In this document: in pieces, positions 1-6,006 of the stretch | How positions within the stretch are numbered: position 1 is the first letter of the stretch | Layout of the letters: the number at the start of each line of letters is the position of its first letter | Origin: Acidobacteriota bacterium | GTDB lineage: Bacteria > Acidobacteriota > Aminicenantia > Aminicenantales > Aminicenantaceae | DNA length: 12,176 nt | Direction: 5' to 3' | Assembly (NCBI GenBank): GCA_030609975.1 | Contig: JAUWSR010000082.1 | Coordinates: 1-12,176, forward strand | The notes under the pieces: generated by a model | What the model was told of the DNA's origin: nothing | Databases searched by the model: none | The model's input: only the letters and a program-made list of their open reading frames with translations | Translations under genes and position numbers: made by a program

Positions 1-73
1 CGAGGCACAGCGCATGAAGCAGTGATAATTCACTGCGAACCCGACGCAACGAAGTAGGTGTGCCTAGATGGGA
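1..73. repeat. Nested inverted-repeat element at left edge, non-coding
   Basis: This stretch contains a 7-bp inverted repeat (AGGCACA at 3-9, TGTGCCT at 59-65). It encloses a perfect 6-bp hairpin (GCAGTG at 19-24, CACTGC at 31-36, loop ATAATT). No gene is supported: the only frame open from the window edge stops at 55-57 after 18 codons and its translation looks like that of a repeat. The arrangement resembles dispersed palindromic repeats (REP- or MITE-like) found between genes in many genomes. That assignment is an inference, and the element may extend left of the window. It lies downstream of glmS and so could be transcribed as its 3' tail. Confidence 0.45.
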
Positions 74-88
74 TCGCCCGAAGGGTAA
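74..88. repeat. 15-nt intergenic repeat, copy 1
   Basis: TCGCCCGAAGGGTAA occurs here and again, in the same orientation, at 5789-5803. Both copies are intergenic, both have GATC just upstream, and both are followed by a stem-loop (86-142 here, 5815-5864 at the other copy). The inner CCC-GAA-GGG can form only a 3-bp stem. No function is known to me; a fragment of a dispersed repeat is the simplest reading. Confidence 0.5.
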
Positions 89-142
89 AGATTGTCGACA
101 TGTTTATTTTAGTTTTTGATGTTAAAGTGTCGACAATCTTTA
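86..142. repeat. Perfect 15-bp inverted repeat 3' of glmS
   Basis: TAAAGATTGTCGACA at 86-100 is the exact reverse complement of 128-142, with a 27-nt A/T-rich loop. Each arm contains the 8-bp palindrome TGTCGACA (93-100 and 128-135). It begins 13 nt past the glmS stop codon, so it would fold in the 3' end of that mRNA and may stabilise or end it. It is not a typical intrinsic terminator: the stem is not GC-rich, the loop is long, and no T-tract follows on the minus strand. A protein-binding dyad or the ends of a small mobile element are alternatives. Confidence 0.6.
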
Positions 143-155
143 TGAATTATCCATC

Positions 156-1985
156 TTATTCGACAGTGACAGATTTGGCCAGATTGCGCGGCTGATCAAC
201 ATCCGCACCCCGAAATGTGGCTATGTAATAAGCAAAAAGCTGTAAGGGGACATTGGTCAAAAAGGGCGAAAAGAGCGGATAGACCGAGGGGATGGTGATG
301 ACCTCGTCCACCTTGGACCTTATATCTTTGTCATTCTCGTCGGCCACTACCACCACATAACCCAATCTAGCCTTGATCTCGGATATGTTGCTCAGAGTTT
401 TATCATACACTCTGTCTTTGGGAATGATGGCCATCGTAGGCATTTTGTCATCGATCAGTGCGATGGGGCCGTGTTTCATTTCGCCTGCAGGATATCCCTC
501 GGCATGGATGTAGGAGATCTCTTTGAGCTTAAGGGCACCTTCCAAAGCTATGGGGTAGTTGGCCCAGCGGCCCAGATACAGGAAGTGGGAAGCATATTTA
601 AATTTAAGAGCCAGTTTTTCTATAGCGTCTGCTTGGTGCAGGATCTTTTCGATCTTATGAGGGATCCGCTGCAGCTCCTGGGTCAAATCGAGGCTGGTTT
701 TGGCATCCATATTTCCCTTGATCTGGGCCAAATACAACGCTAAGAGCACAAGCGCTGCCATCTGCGCGGTGAAGGTTTTTGTGGCCGCAACTCCGATCTC
801 AGGGCCGGCGTGGGTCATGAGCAATCCATCGGCTTCTCTGGCGATGGAAGAGCCGGCAACGTTGCAAACGGCCAAGGTCATAGGGCTTTGCTCTTTAACC
901 GCTCGCATAGCGGCCAACGAGTCCGCGGTTTCACCCGATTGGGATATGGTAACGACCAGGCTGTCTTTATCCAAGATGAAATCGCGGTAGCGGTACTCGG
1001 ACGCGTATTCCACATCCACAGGGATCCCCGCTAATGATTCGATAAAATACTTTCCTGTTAGACTGGAGTGAAATGAAGTCCCGCAGGCAATGAGGACCAC
1101 ACGCCGGACATCACGCAAACGCTTTTCGTCTATCCCGATCTCACTCAGGAATATTTTGCCGGTATCCAGAGAGATCCTGCCCTGGAAGGTATCACGAATC
1201 ACCTGCGGCTGCTCGAAGATCTCTTTGAGCATAAAATGTTTGTAGCCGCTCTTCTCGATCATCAAAGGATTCCAAGCGATGCGATCGATTTTTTTATCAA
1301 GAGAGTTGCCTGAAAAATCAAAGAACTCGGCTCCTGAAGGCGTGATGACTGCCAAGTCACCATCATCCAAGAATACAATATTTTGCGTATAGGACAGCAG
1401 GGGATTGAGATCCGAGGATACAAAATACTCCTCTTCTCCCAGTCCCACGACCACAGGCGGCCCCATCTTGGCCAAAACTATCTTCTGAAGATCATGGTTT
1501 GAGATAACGGCGATGGCAAAGGCCCCCTCTAGATCTTGTATGGCTCGCAAGACCGCCTTTTCCAAGTTGTCTTGATAATACTTCTCGATCAGATGGGCAA
1601 TGACCTCGGTATCGGTCTCGGTTTCAAAATTATGGCCTTCTCCCCGGAGAGTTTCCTTGATGGCCAGATAATTTTCAATGATCCCGTTATGCACTACAAT
1701 GAAAGCACCGGTACAGTCTTGATGCGGATGAGCATTTTCTTCACAAGGCCGGCCGTGAGTCGCCCAACGGGTGTGTCCAATCCCATAATCTCCGGCAAGC
1801 TCTTCCTTTTTCAGACTGGTTTCAAGAGCACTGATCTTGCCTTCCACCCGTCTACGGATGATCTTATTCTGATCGACCAAGGCAATACCTGCGGAATCAT
1901 ATCCCCTGTACTCCAGCTTCTTGAGCCCCTCCAGAAGGATGGGGATAACCTCTTTTTTCCCGATATACCCGATTATCCCGCACAT
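156..1985 (-). CDS. glmS: Glutamine-fructose-6-phosphate aminotransferase (isomerizing)
   Basis: GlmS converts fructose-6-phosphate and glutamine to glucosamine-6-phosphate and glutamate, the first step toward UDP-GlcNAc in the cytoplasm. At 609 residues it has the usual family length. The N-terminal glutaminase domain begins MCGIIGYIG, so Cys2 becomes the N-terminal nucleophile; HTRWATHG (71-78) and HNG (99-101) are also present. Two SIS sugar-isomerase domains follow, with CGTS at 301-304 and SQSGET at 348-353. Glu489, His505 and Lys604 match the catalytic residues of the E. coli enzyme, and the C-terminus DQPRNLAKSVTVE is canonical. The ATG overlaps the glmU stop codon by one base (TAATG), and a GGAG ribosome-binding site (1992-1995, inside glmU) lies 6 nt upstream. 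No glmS ribozyme is possible here, since there is no leader between the two genes. It is the last gene of the TPR-glmU-glmS unit. Confidence 0.97.
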   Translation of the reverse strand: MCGIIGYIGKKEVIPILLEGLKKLEYRGYDSAGIALVDQNKIIRRRVEGKISALETSLKKEELAGDYGIGHTRWATHGRPCEENAHPHQDCTGAFIVVHNGIIENYLAIKETLRGEGHNFETETDTEVIAHLIEKYYQDNLEKAVLRAIQDLEGAFAIAVISNHDLQKIVLAKMGPPVVVGLGEEEYFVSSDLNPLLSYTQNIVFLDDGDLAVITPSGAEFFDFSGNSLDKKIDRIAWNPLMIEKSGYKHFMLKEIFEQPQVIRDTFQGRISLDTGKIFLSEIGIDEKRLRDVRRVVLIACGTSFHSSLTGKYFIESLAGIPVDVEYASEYRYRDFILDKDSLVVTISQSGETADSLAAMRAVKEQSPMTLAVCNVAGSSIAREADGLLMTHAGPEIGVAATKTFTAQMAALVLLALYLAQIKGNMDAKTSLDLTQELQRIPHKIEKILHQADAIEKLALKFKYASHFLYLGRWANYPIALEGALKLKEISYIHAEGYPAGEMKHGPIALIDDKMPTMAIIPKDRVYDKTLSNISEIKARLGYVVVVADENDKDIRSKVDEVITIPSVYPLFSPFLTNVPLQLFAYYIATFRGADVDQPRNLAKSVTVE

Positions 1986-3364
1986 TATTTTCTCCTTTTC
2001 CGCCGGCTGGCCCAGCCCTTCTTCTCCTCCTGTTTGACACGGGTTAAAGCCAGGGCATCCGGCGACACATTTTTAGTGATGGTGGACCCGGCGCCTACAT
2101 ACGCCCCTTTACCCACTTTCACGGGAGCAATGAGCTGAGTTCCGGATCCGATAAAAGCGCCTTCATCGATCTCGGTCCTGCTTTTCTTGAGGCCGTCATA
2201 GTTACAGGTTATGGTCCCAGCCCCGATATTAACTTTTTCGCCCACAATGGCGTCCCCAACATAAGAGAGGTGCATCGCTTTGGACCGGCTTCCGAAGACC
2301 GTGTTTTTCATCTCGACAAAATTTCCTGTTTTGGCTCCCGGTTTGATCACACAGCCGGGACGCAGACGCGAAAAAGGCCCGAGCTGGCAATTCTGTGCAA
2401 CCCGGCTATCTTCGATAACTGTCGAAGTCAACAATTTAACAGAATTCCCCACCCTTGAATTGATAACATGAACGCCGGGATAGAGGATACAATGTTTGCC
2501 GATGACCGACTGGCCCTCAATGAAAACTGAAGGATAGATAATCGTGTCGCTTCCGATCTTTACATCAAAATCGATCCAGGTGGAGGAAGGATCATAAAAG
2601 GTAACACCACGTTCGGTGAGCGCTTTGATCTTGCGATGCCGCAGCACTTCGATCGCGCGCGCCATCTCATAGCGATCATTCACACCTACGATCTCCTTAA
2701 CGTTCTGTGTCCGACAAGCTGCGACTTTATTCCCAGAAGAAGACATGATTTCGATAATGTCCGTCAGGTAATACTCCCCTTTCTTGTTCTGTGTAGAGAT
2801 TTTAGGGAGGGCTCTGAGCAGTTCACGAATCCCAAATATATAGATCCCGACATTTCCCTCTCTGAGCTTTCTCTGGCTAGGCGTAGCATCCTTTTCCTCG
2901 ATGATCCGGATCCGGTCATCTAAAAATACGACCCGCCCGAAGCCGGTGGGATTCTCCATGACTGCCGTCATAAAGGTCAGATCATTCCCCTGCCGGATAT
3001 GCTGCTTCAGTAAGGGCCTAAGCGTTTCCGGTCTGATAAGAGGAAGATCTCCGTTCATGACCAGTAGATTCTGGTCTGGAATCTTTTGGAGAATCTTCTT
3101 GGCCGCCAGCACGGCATGGGCTGTTCCCAACTGAGTTTTCTGCTCCACAAAATCGGTATTTTCTGTGTCGAATTCCTGTATGACTTTTTCTTTTTGGTAT
3201 CCCACGACCACATGGATTTTATCGGGATTCAGCCGGGAGACAGAGTCCAACACGATCCGGAGCATAGACTTCCCCATGAGAGAATGGAGAACCTTGATGG
3301 TATCCGACTTAAATCTAGTTCCCTTCCCTGCAGCTAGGATCAGGGCGTGAAATCCAGTTTTCAT
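1985..3364 (-). CDS. glmU: Bifunctional UDP-GlcNAc pyrophosphorylase / GlcN-1-P acetyltransferase
   Basis: GlmU acetylates glucosamine-1-phosphate with acetyl-CoA and then uridylylates it with UTP to give UDP-GlcNAc, precursor of peptidoglycan and lipid A. The protein has 459 residues, close to the 456 of E. coli. The N-terminal nucleotidyltransferase domain shows LAAGKGTRFKSD (10-21), KVLH (24-27), QLGTAHAV (78-85) and the metal/UTP loop GDLP (105-108). From about residue 265 the hexapeptide repeats of the left-handed beta-helix begin; SKAMHLSYVGD (361-371) carries His365, the catalytic base equivalent to His363 in E. coli. NIGAGTITCNYDG (379-391) is typical of the acetyltransferase site. 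The tail is very basic (RRKRRK). Its ATG overlaps the stop codon of the TPR gene by 4 nt (ATGA) and has no clear Shine-Dalgarno, which points to translational coupling. GlmM, the mutase between GlmS and GlmU, is not in the window. Confidence 0.97.
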   Translation of the reverse strand: MKTGFHALILAAGKGTRFKSDTIKVLHSLMGKSMLRIVLDSVSRLNPDKIHVVVGYQKEKVIQEFDTENTDFVEQKTQLGTAHAVLAAKKILQKIPDQNLLVMNGDLPLIRPETLRPLLKQHIRQGNDLTFMTAVMENPTGFGRVVFLDDRIRIIEEKDATPSQRKLREGNVGIYIFGIRELLRALPKISTQNKKGEYYLTDIIEIMSSSGNKVAACRTQNVKEIVGVNDRYEMARAIEVLRHRKIKALTERGVTFYDPSSTWIDFDVKIGSDTIIYPSVFIEGQSVIGKHCILYPGVHVINSRVGNSVKLLTSTVIEDSRVAQNCQLGPFSRLRPGCVIKPGAKTGNFVEMKNTVFGSRSKAMHLSYVGDAIVGEKVNIGAGTITCNYDGLKKSRTEIDEGAFIGSGTQLIAPVKVGKGAYVGAGSTITKNVSPDALALTRVKQEEKKGWASRRKRRK

Positions 3365-3873
3365 GCCGTTTTTGTAATATCAGCAAATTCTTTGTCTTTT
3401 CTAAGTTCAACAAAATCCAACTCATTCTGAGCTAAAACAGCAAAGGAAGCATCCAATTTAACCGCTTGTTTCAGGTATTCAAGACACTGTTCAACATTTT
3501 CTAGATGACAATAAGTGTTGGCCAGATAGTAAAGGATCTCTCCTGCTTTGGGTTCTTTCTCATGCGCCTTGAGCAACATCTCGGCAGCCTCTTCGAATTC
3601 CCCCTGATTCAAGTGATAAACACCATTGCGGTAATAGTCATCAAAGGATTTAAGCACGATCTTCTCGGGGCTGAGGTGCTTGTTACAGATTATGACATAG
3701 ACATTGGCACGATCGATCAGCTCTTTTTCTTCGGGATATTTTTCTAAAAAAGAGGTGAGGGCCTCTAGAGTTTTGGCATAATCTTTCTTGTGGAACGCCT
3801 TCATGGCCAGGTTGAAGGCCGCAAGAGCCTCGGCCAAGGAATTATTAATGACTTTTTCTTTTTGAGCTGTCAA
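3361..3873 (-). CDS. Small TPR-repeat protein upstream of glmU
   Basis: This 170-residue protein has no signal peptide or membrane segment and is probably cytoplasmic. I see three TPR-like helical hairpins at about 13-46, 78-111 and 112-145. They are followed by a tail NELDFVELRKDKEFADI (150-166), of the capping type often seen at the end of TPR arrays. It contains no enzyme motif, so it is more likely a binding or scaffold protein. The start is TTG at 3873: GGAG (3880-3883) lies 6 nt upstream and no ATG occurs before residue 24. It is the first gene of the unit and overlaps glmU by 4 nt, so its product is made together with the UDP-GlcNAc enzymes. A role in regulating or assembling them is only a guess from position. 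I do not recognise a named family. Confidence 0.85.
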   Translation of the reverse strand: MTAQKEKVINNSLAEALAAFNLAMKAFHKKDYAKTLEALTSFLEKYPEEKELIDRANVYVIICNKHLSPEKIVLKSFDDYYRNGVYHLNQGEFEEAAEMLLKAHEKEPKAGEILYYLANTYCHLENVEQCLEYLKQAVKLDASFAVLAQNELDFVELRKDKEFADITKTA

Positions 3874-3911
3874 CTTTTACTCCAAATTATTCTTAAATCT
3901 TGATTCCAGAC

Positions 3912-3940
3912 ATTTTAACCGAACATGTCTATTTTTACAA
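3912..3940 (-). promoter_or_regulatory. Predicted sigma-70 promoter of TPR-glmU-glmS
   Basis: Read on the minus strand, TTGTAA (3935-3940) and TAAAAT (3912-3917) are separated by exactly 17 nt. The start of transcription would fall near 3905, giving a leader of about 31 nt that includes the GGAG of the TPR gene. Two tandem 12-nt repeats abut its upstream side. Confidence 0.6.
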
Positions 3941-3964
3941 CCCAATCAAGACCCCAATCAAGAC
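3941..3964. repeat. Two tandem 12-nt repeats abutting the -35 element
   Basis: CCCAATCAAGAC occurs twice without a gap (3941-3952, 3953-3964). On the minus strand these read GTCTTGATTGGG twice and end directly at the -35 hexamer of the TPR-glmU-glmS promoter. A period of 12 nt is slightly more than one helical turn, as for direct-repeat operators. They could equally be a simple duplication. Confidence 0.7.
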
Positions 3965-4022
3965 AATGACTATGGGAATAGGTAATGCAGGAATGGACTG
4001 TTCAGAGAACGGCCCCCACAAT

Positions 4023-4859
4023 TTAATCTAATGACCAGAAATCAGGGTTGTCCAGGATATGCCTCACTCCCTTAAGATGGAGGCGGTGCCCGGCTTTGTG
4101 GGCCTCGACACGCGCCTGAAGAGGATAACTTAAAAGCGAAAAATCTCCGATGAGATCCAAGATCTTATGCCGGACAAATTCATCAGGGAAACGAAGAGGG
4201 CCGTTGATCACGCTGTTGTCATCCAAGATCAAAGCATTGGAGATCGATCCTCCTAAGGCAAGATTTCGGGCATACAGTTCGGGGACGTCTTTAAGAAAGC
4301 CAAAGGTACGGGAAGGAGCGATATCTTTTCTGAAGCTTGATGGATCGATCTCCAAAGACAGCTTCTGAACTCCGATAAGAGGATGAGCGAAGTCGATAGA
4401 GTAAGAGACCTCAAATGAACCATGCGGGGATATAGAAATCCAGGCATCGCCTTCCTCCACAACCAGACGTTCCTGGATCTTCATGGTCTTTTTGGTTTTA
4501 GAAAGAATACGCTTCCCTGTGGTATCCAGGGCCTCAACCAAGGGTAGCGCCGACCCATCTAAGATCGGAATCTCCTCATTATCCAATTCCACCAGCACAC
4601 TGTCGATCTCATAAGCATACATTGCCGCCAGCAGATGCTCTACAGTGTGTATGCTGTGTCCTTCATTGAGTAAAACAGTGCTGTTTCGACAGCTTATCTC
4701 GTGGGAATCGATCGAAAATTCCATCCCAGCCAGATCAACTCTTCGGAAAAGAATGCCTCCCTGCTCACGAGGAATCAGCCGCATCCGAACCTGAGCTCCG
4801 GTATGGATTCCGATCCCGCTCAATTCGAGCGGAGCTGCGATCGTCTGTTGTTGCCTCAT
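4023..4859 (-). CDS. lpxC: UDP-3-O-acyl-N-acetylglucosamine deacetylase
   Basis: LpxC is the zinc-dependent cytoplasmic enzyme that removes acetate from UDP-3-O-acyl-GlcNAc, the committed step of lipid A synthesis, and so shows the host has an LPS-type outer membrane. The 278-residue protein is a little shorter than that of E. coli (305). HTVEHLL (71-77) supplies Glu74 and zinc ligand His75; HKILDLIGD (231-239) supplies His231 and Asp235; AGH (256-258) supplies the proton-donating histidine. SRTFGFLKD (183-191) and GGSISNALILDD (203-214) are also family hallmarks. The start ATG overlaps the larB stop codon by 4 nt (ATGA) and lacks a clear Shine-Dalgarno, so translation is probably coupled to larB. 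No fabZ fusion is present (the protein ends after the LpxC domain), and lpxA and lpxD are not nearby. Confidence 0.96.
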   Translation of the reverse strand: MRQQQTIAAPLELSGIGIHTGAQVRMRLIPREQGGILFRRVDLAGMEFSIDSHEISCRNSTVLLNEGHSIHTVEHLLAAMYAYEIDSVLVELDNEEIPILDGSALPLVEALDTTGKRILSKTKKTMKIQERLVVEEGDAWISISPHGSFEVSYSIDFAHPLIGVQKLSLEIDPSSFRKDIAPSRTFGFLKDVPELYARNLALGGSISNALILDDNSVINGPLRFPDEFVRHKILDLIGDFSLLSYPLQARVEAHKAGHRLHLKGVRHILDNPDFWSLD

Positions 4860-5602
4860 TTGAGGTGATTGATCAAGCTGGCAAGATAGGCTGCGCCGAA
4901 TCCATTATCGATATTAACAACCCCAACTCCTCCGGAGCAGGAATTGAGCATGGCCAAAAGAGCCGTCAGCCCCTTGAAGCTGGCACCATAACCGACACTC
5001 GTGGGAACTGCAATAATTGGAATATCGGTCAAGCCTGCAATAACACTGGGCAGTGCGCCCTCCATCCCCGCGGCTGTGACGATGACATGGGCTTCCTTGA
5101 TGCGTTTGTATTCACCAAACAGACGGTGAATACCCGCCACTCCGACATCATAGATCTTATCGATCTCGTTACCCAGGACGTCACAGGTAACAGCGGCTTC
5201 TTCTGCTACAGGAATATCCGAAGTGCCGGCTGTAATGATGGCTATCTTCCCCTTTCCCGGCGGCGGTGTTTTGACTTTGTAGGACATGGTCTGGCCCATT
5301 TCGTTATACAGGACCTGCGGGATTTCCTTTTGGATATTTGCAAATATTTCCGGCTTGACTTTCGTCACCAGCAGATTGCTTCCCTTTTGAATGATGGTTT
5401 TAGAAATCTCTCTGATCTGTTCTTCGGTTTTTCCCAAACCGAAAACGATCTCAGGAAAGCCGCGCCGAAGTTCCCTGTGATGATCGATCTTGGCAAAATT
5501 TAGATCTTGATAAGGGAAATGTTTAAGGTCTCCAAGGGCTTCCTCTGGAGAAAGCCTACCATCAGCTACCTTTTTAAGGATGTCTTCCAGGTGTGATTTC
5601 AT
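4856..5602 (-). CDS. larB: LarB-type NaAD carboxylase (nickel-pincer cofactor synthesis)
   Basis: LarB carboxylates the pyridinium ring of nicotinic acid adenine dinucleotide and hydrolyses it to the 3,5-biscarboxylate mononucleotide, the first step toward the nickel-pincer nucleotide cofactor of LarA-type enzymes. The 248 residues match the family's usual length. An N-terminal domain of about 115 residues is followed by a PurE-like domain with AGTSDIPVAEEA (125-136), DVGVAGIHRL (152-161), TAAGMEGALPSVIAGL (176-191) and VPTSVGYG (199-206). CSGGVGVVNIDNGFGAA begins at Cys222, which fits the active-site cysteine of the Lactiplantibacillus enzyme. It is first in a two-gene unit with lpxC. No larA, larC or larE is in the window. 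Its predicted promoter starts transcription at or next to the ATG, and there is no Shine-Dalgarno. Older annotations call such genes PurE-related; true PurE is shorter, so LarB is preferred. Confidence 0.9.
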   Translation of the reverse strand: MKSHLEDILKKVADGRLSPEEALGDLKHFPYQDLNFAKIDHHRELRRGFPEIVFGLGKTEEQIREISKTIIQKGSNLLVTKVKPEIFANIQKEIPQVLYNEMGQTMSYKVKTPPPGKGKIAIITAGTSDIPVAEEAAVTCDVLGNEIDKIYDVGVAGIHRLFGEYKRIKEAHVIVTAAGMEGALPSVIAGLTDIPIIAVPTSVGYGASFKGLTALLAMLNSCSGGVGVVNIDNGFGAAYLASLINHLK

Positions 5603-5608
5603 GTTTTT

Positions 5609-5637
5609 ATTCTATCGGTTTTCACAATATTTTACAA
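5609..5637 (-). promoter_or_regulatory. Predicted sigma-70 promoter of larB-lpxC, leaderless
   Basis: On the minus strand TTGTAA (5632-5637) and TAGAAT (5609-5614) are spaced by 17 nt. Counting 7 positions from the last base of the -10 puts the first transcribed base at 5602, the A of the larB start codon. The absence of any Shine-Dalgarno before that ATG agrees with a leaderless message. Confidence 0.6.
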
Positions 5638-5788
5638 TTTTGTACACTTTAGGCCGGATCTTGGACAACAAAAAAGCACACTTCAAAAAATTACATTTTC
5701 AGCTAACCTGGATTATTCACGGGCCGAGATCTGTACAGCGATAAGGACGTGGTTCATGATTGAATTAAACACATGTCGTCAGATCGGT

Positions 5789-5803
5789 TCGCCCGAAGGG
5801 TAA
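5789..5803. repeat. 15-nt intergenic repeat, copy 2
   Basis: This is an exact second copy of the sequence at 74-88, in the same orientation. It sits inside a weak 5-bp stem formed by GTCGT (5775-5779) and ACGAC (5803-5807). GATC lies at 5782-5785, four bases before the repeat, compared with directly overlapping it in copy 1. Confidence 0.5.
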
Positions 5804-5814
5804 CGACTGCCTAC

Positions 5815-5864
5815 TTAAGAATTAAATTGCTGATGAAAGCATTCATAGCAATATAACAGCTTAA
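5815..5864. repeat. Long imperfect hairpin in larB-dnaG intergenic region
   Basis: ATTGCT (5826-5831) pairs with AGCAAT (5847-5852), and after a single bulged G, ATGAA (5833-5837) pairs with TTCAT (5842-5846) around a 4-nt AGCA loop. That makes 11 bp with one bulge. Outside, three more pairs (5822-5824 with 5854-5856) and TTAAG/CTTAA (5815-5819 with 5860-5864) extend the structure. It lies upstream of the dnaG promoter and outside the larB message, so it is not an obvious leader or terminator of either gene. A small RNA or a remnant of a palindromic element is possible. Confidence 0.5.
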
Positions 5865-5942
5865 ATTAGGTGAGAATATTCAATCGAAAATAGCCAGATT
5901 TGTGGCGGCAGGGGTTATAAATAATTCAGGAGAGGTAGATGC

Positions 5943-5971
5943 TTGACAATTGTCGGTCACAGCCCTATATT
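5943..5971 (+). promoter_or_regulatory. Predicted sigma-70 promoter of dnaG-rpoD with overlapping dyad
   Basis: TTGACA (5943-5948), a 17-nt spacer and TATATT (5966-5971) form a near-consensus promoter. Transcription would begin near 5978, giving a 5' leader of about 29 nt. The perfect palindrome GACAATTGTC (5945-5954) overlaps the -35 element and could be an operator, although the -35 sequence itself forms half of it. Confidence 0.65.
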
Positions 5972-6006
5972 GTACTAGTTAATCTGAGCAACCCGTCTAT
6001 CTTATC

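Larger units (their letters stand above)
5603..6006. other. 404-nt divergent intergenic region between larB and dnaG
   Basis: No convincing gene lies here. From left to right it holds the larB promoter (5609-5637), an A/T-rich stretch with two TGTACA palindromes (5641-5646, 5732-5737), the second copy of the 15-nt repeat (5789-5803), a long imperfect hairpin (5815-5864), and the dnaG promoter (5943-5971). The stretch 5640-5770 has no other structure that I can support. Confidence 0.7.

Noticed and set aside
1..57. An 18-codon frame open from the window edge on the plus strand
   Set aside because: It overlaps the nested inverted repeats, has no recognisable protein motif, and could be random or a translated repeat.
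1980..1990. Possible glmS ribozyme or riboswitch
   Set aside because: glmS starts on the stop codon of glmU, so there is no leader to hold one.
3965..4022. Terminator for larB-lpxC downstream of lpxC
   Set aside because: The only stem found is a 4-bp GTTC/GAAC hairpin with no T-tract.
5641..5738. Two TGTACA palindromes and a rough direct repeat starting GGCCG at 5652 and 5722
   Set aside because: Short palindromes are common in A/T-rich DNA and the direct repeat needs gaps to align.
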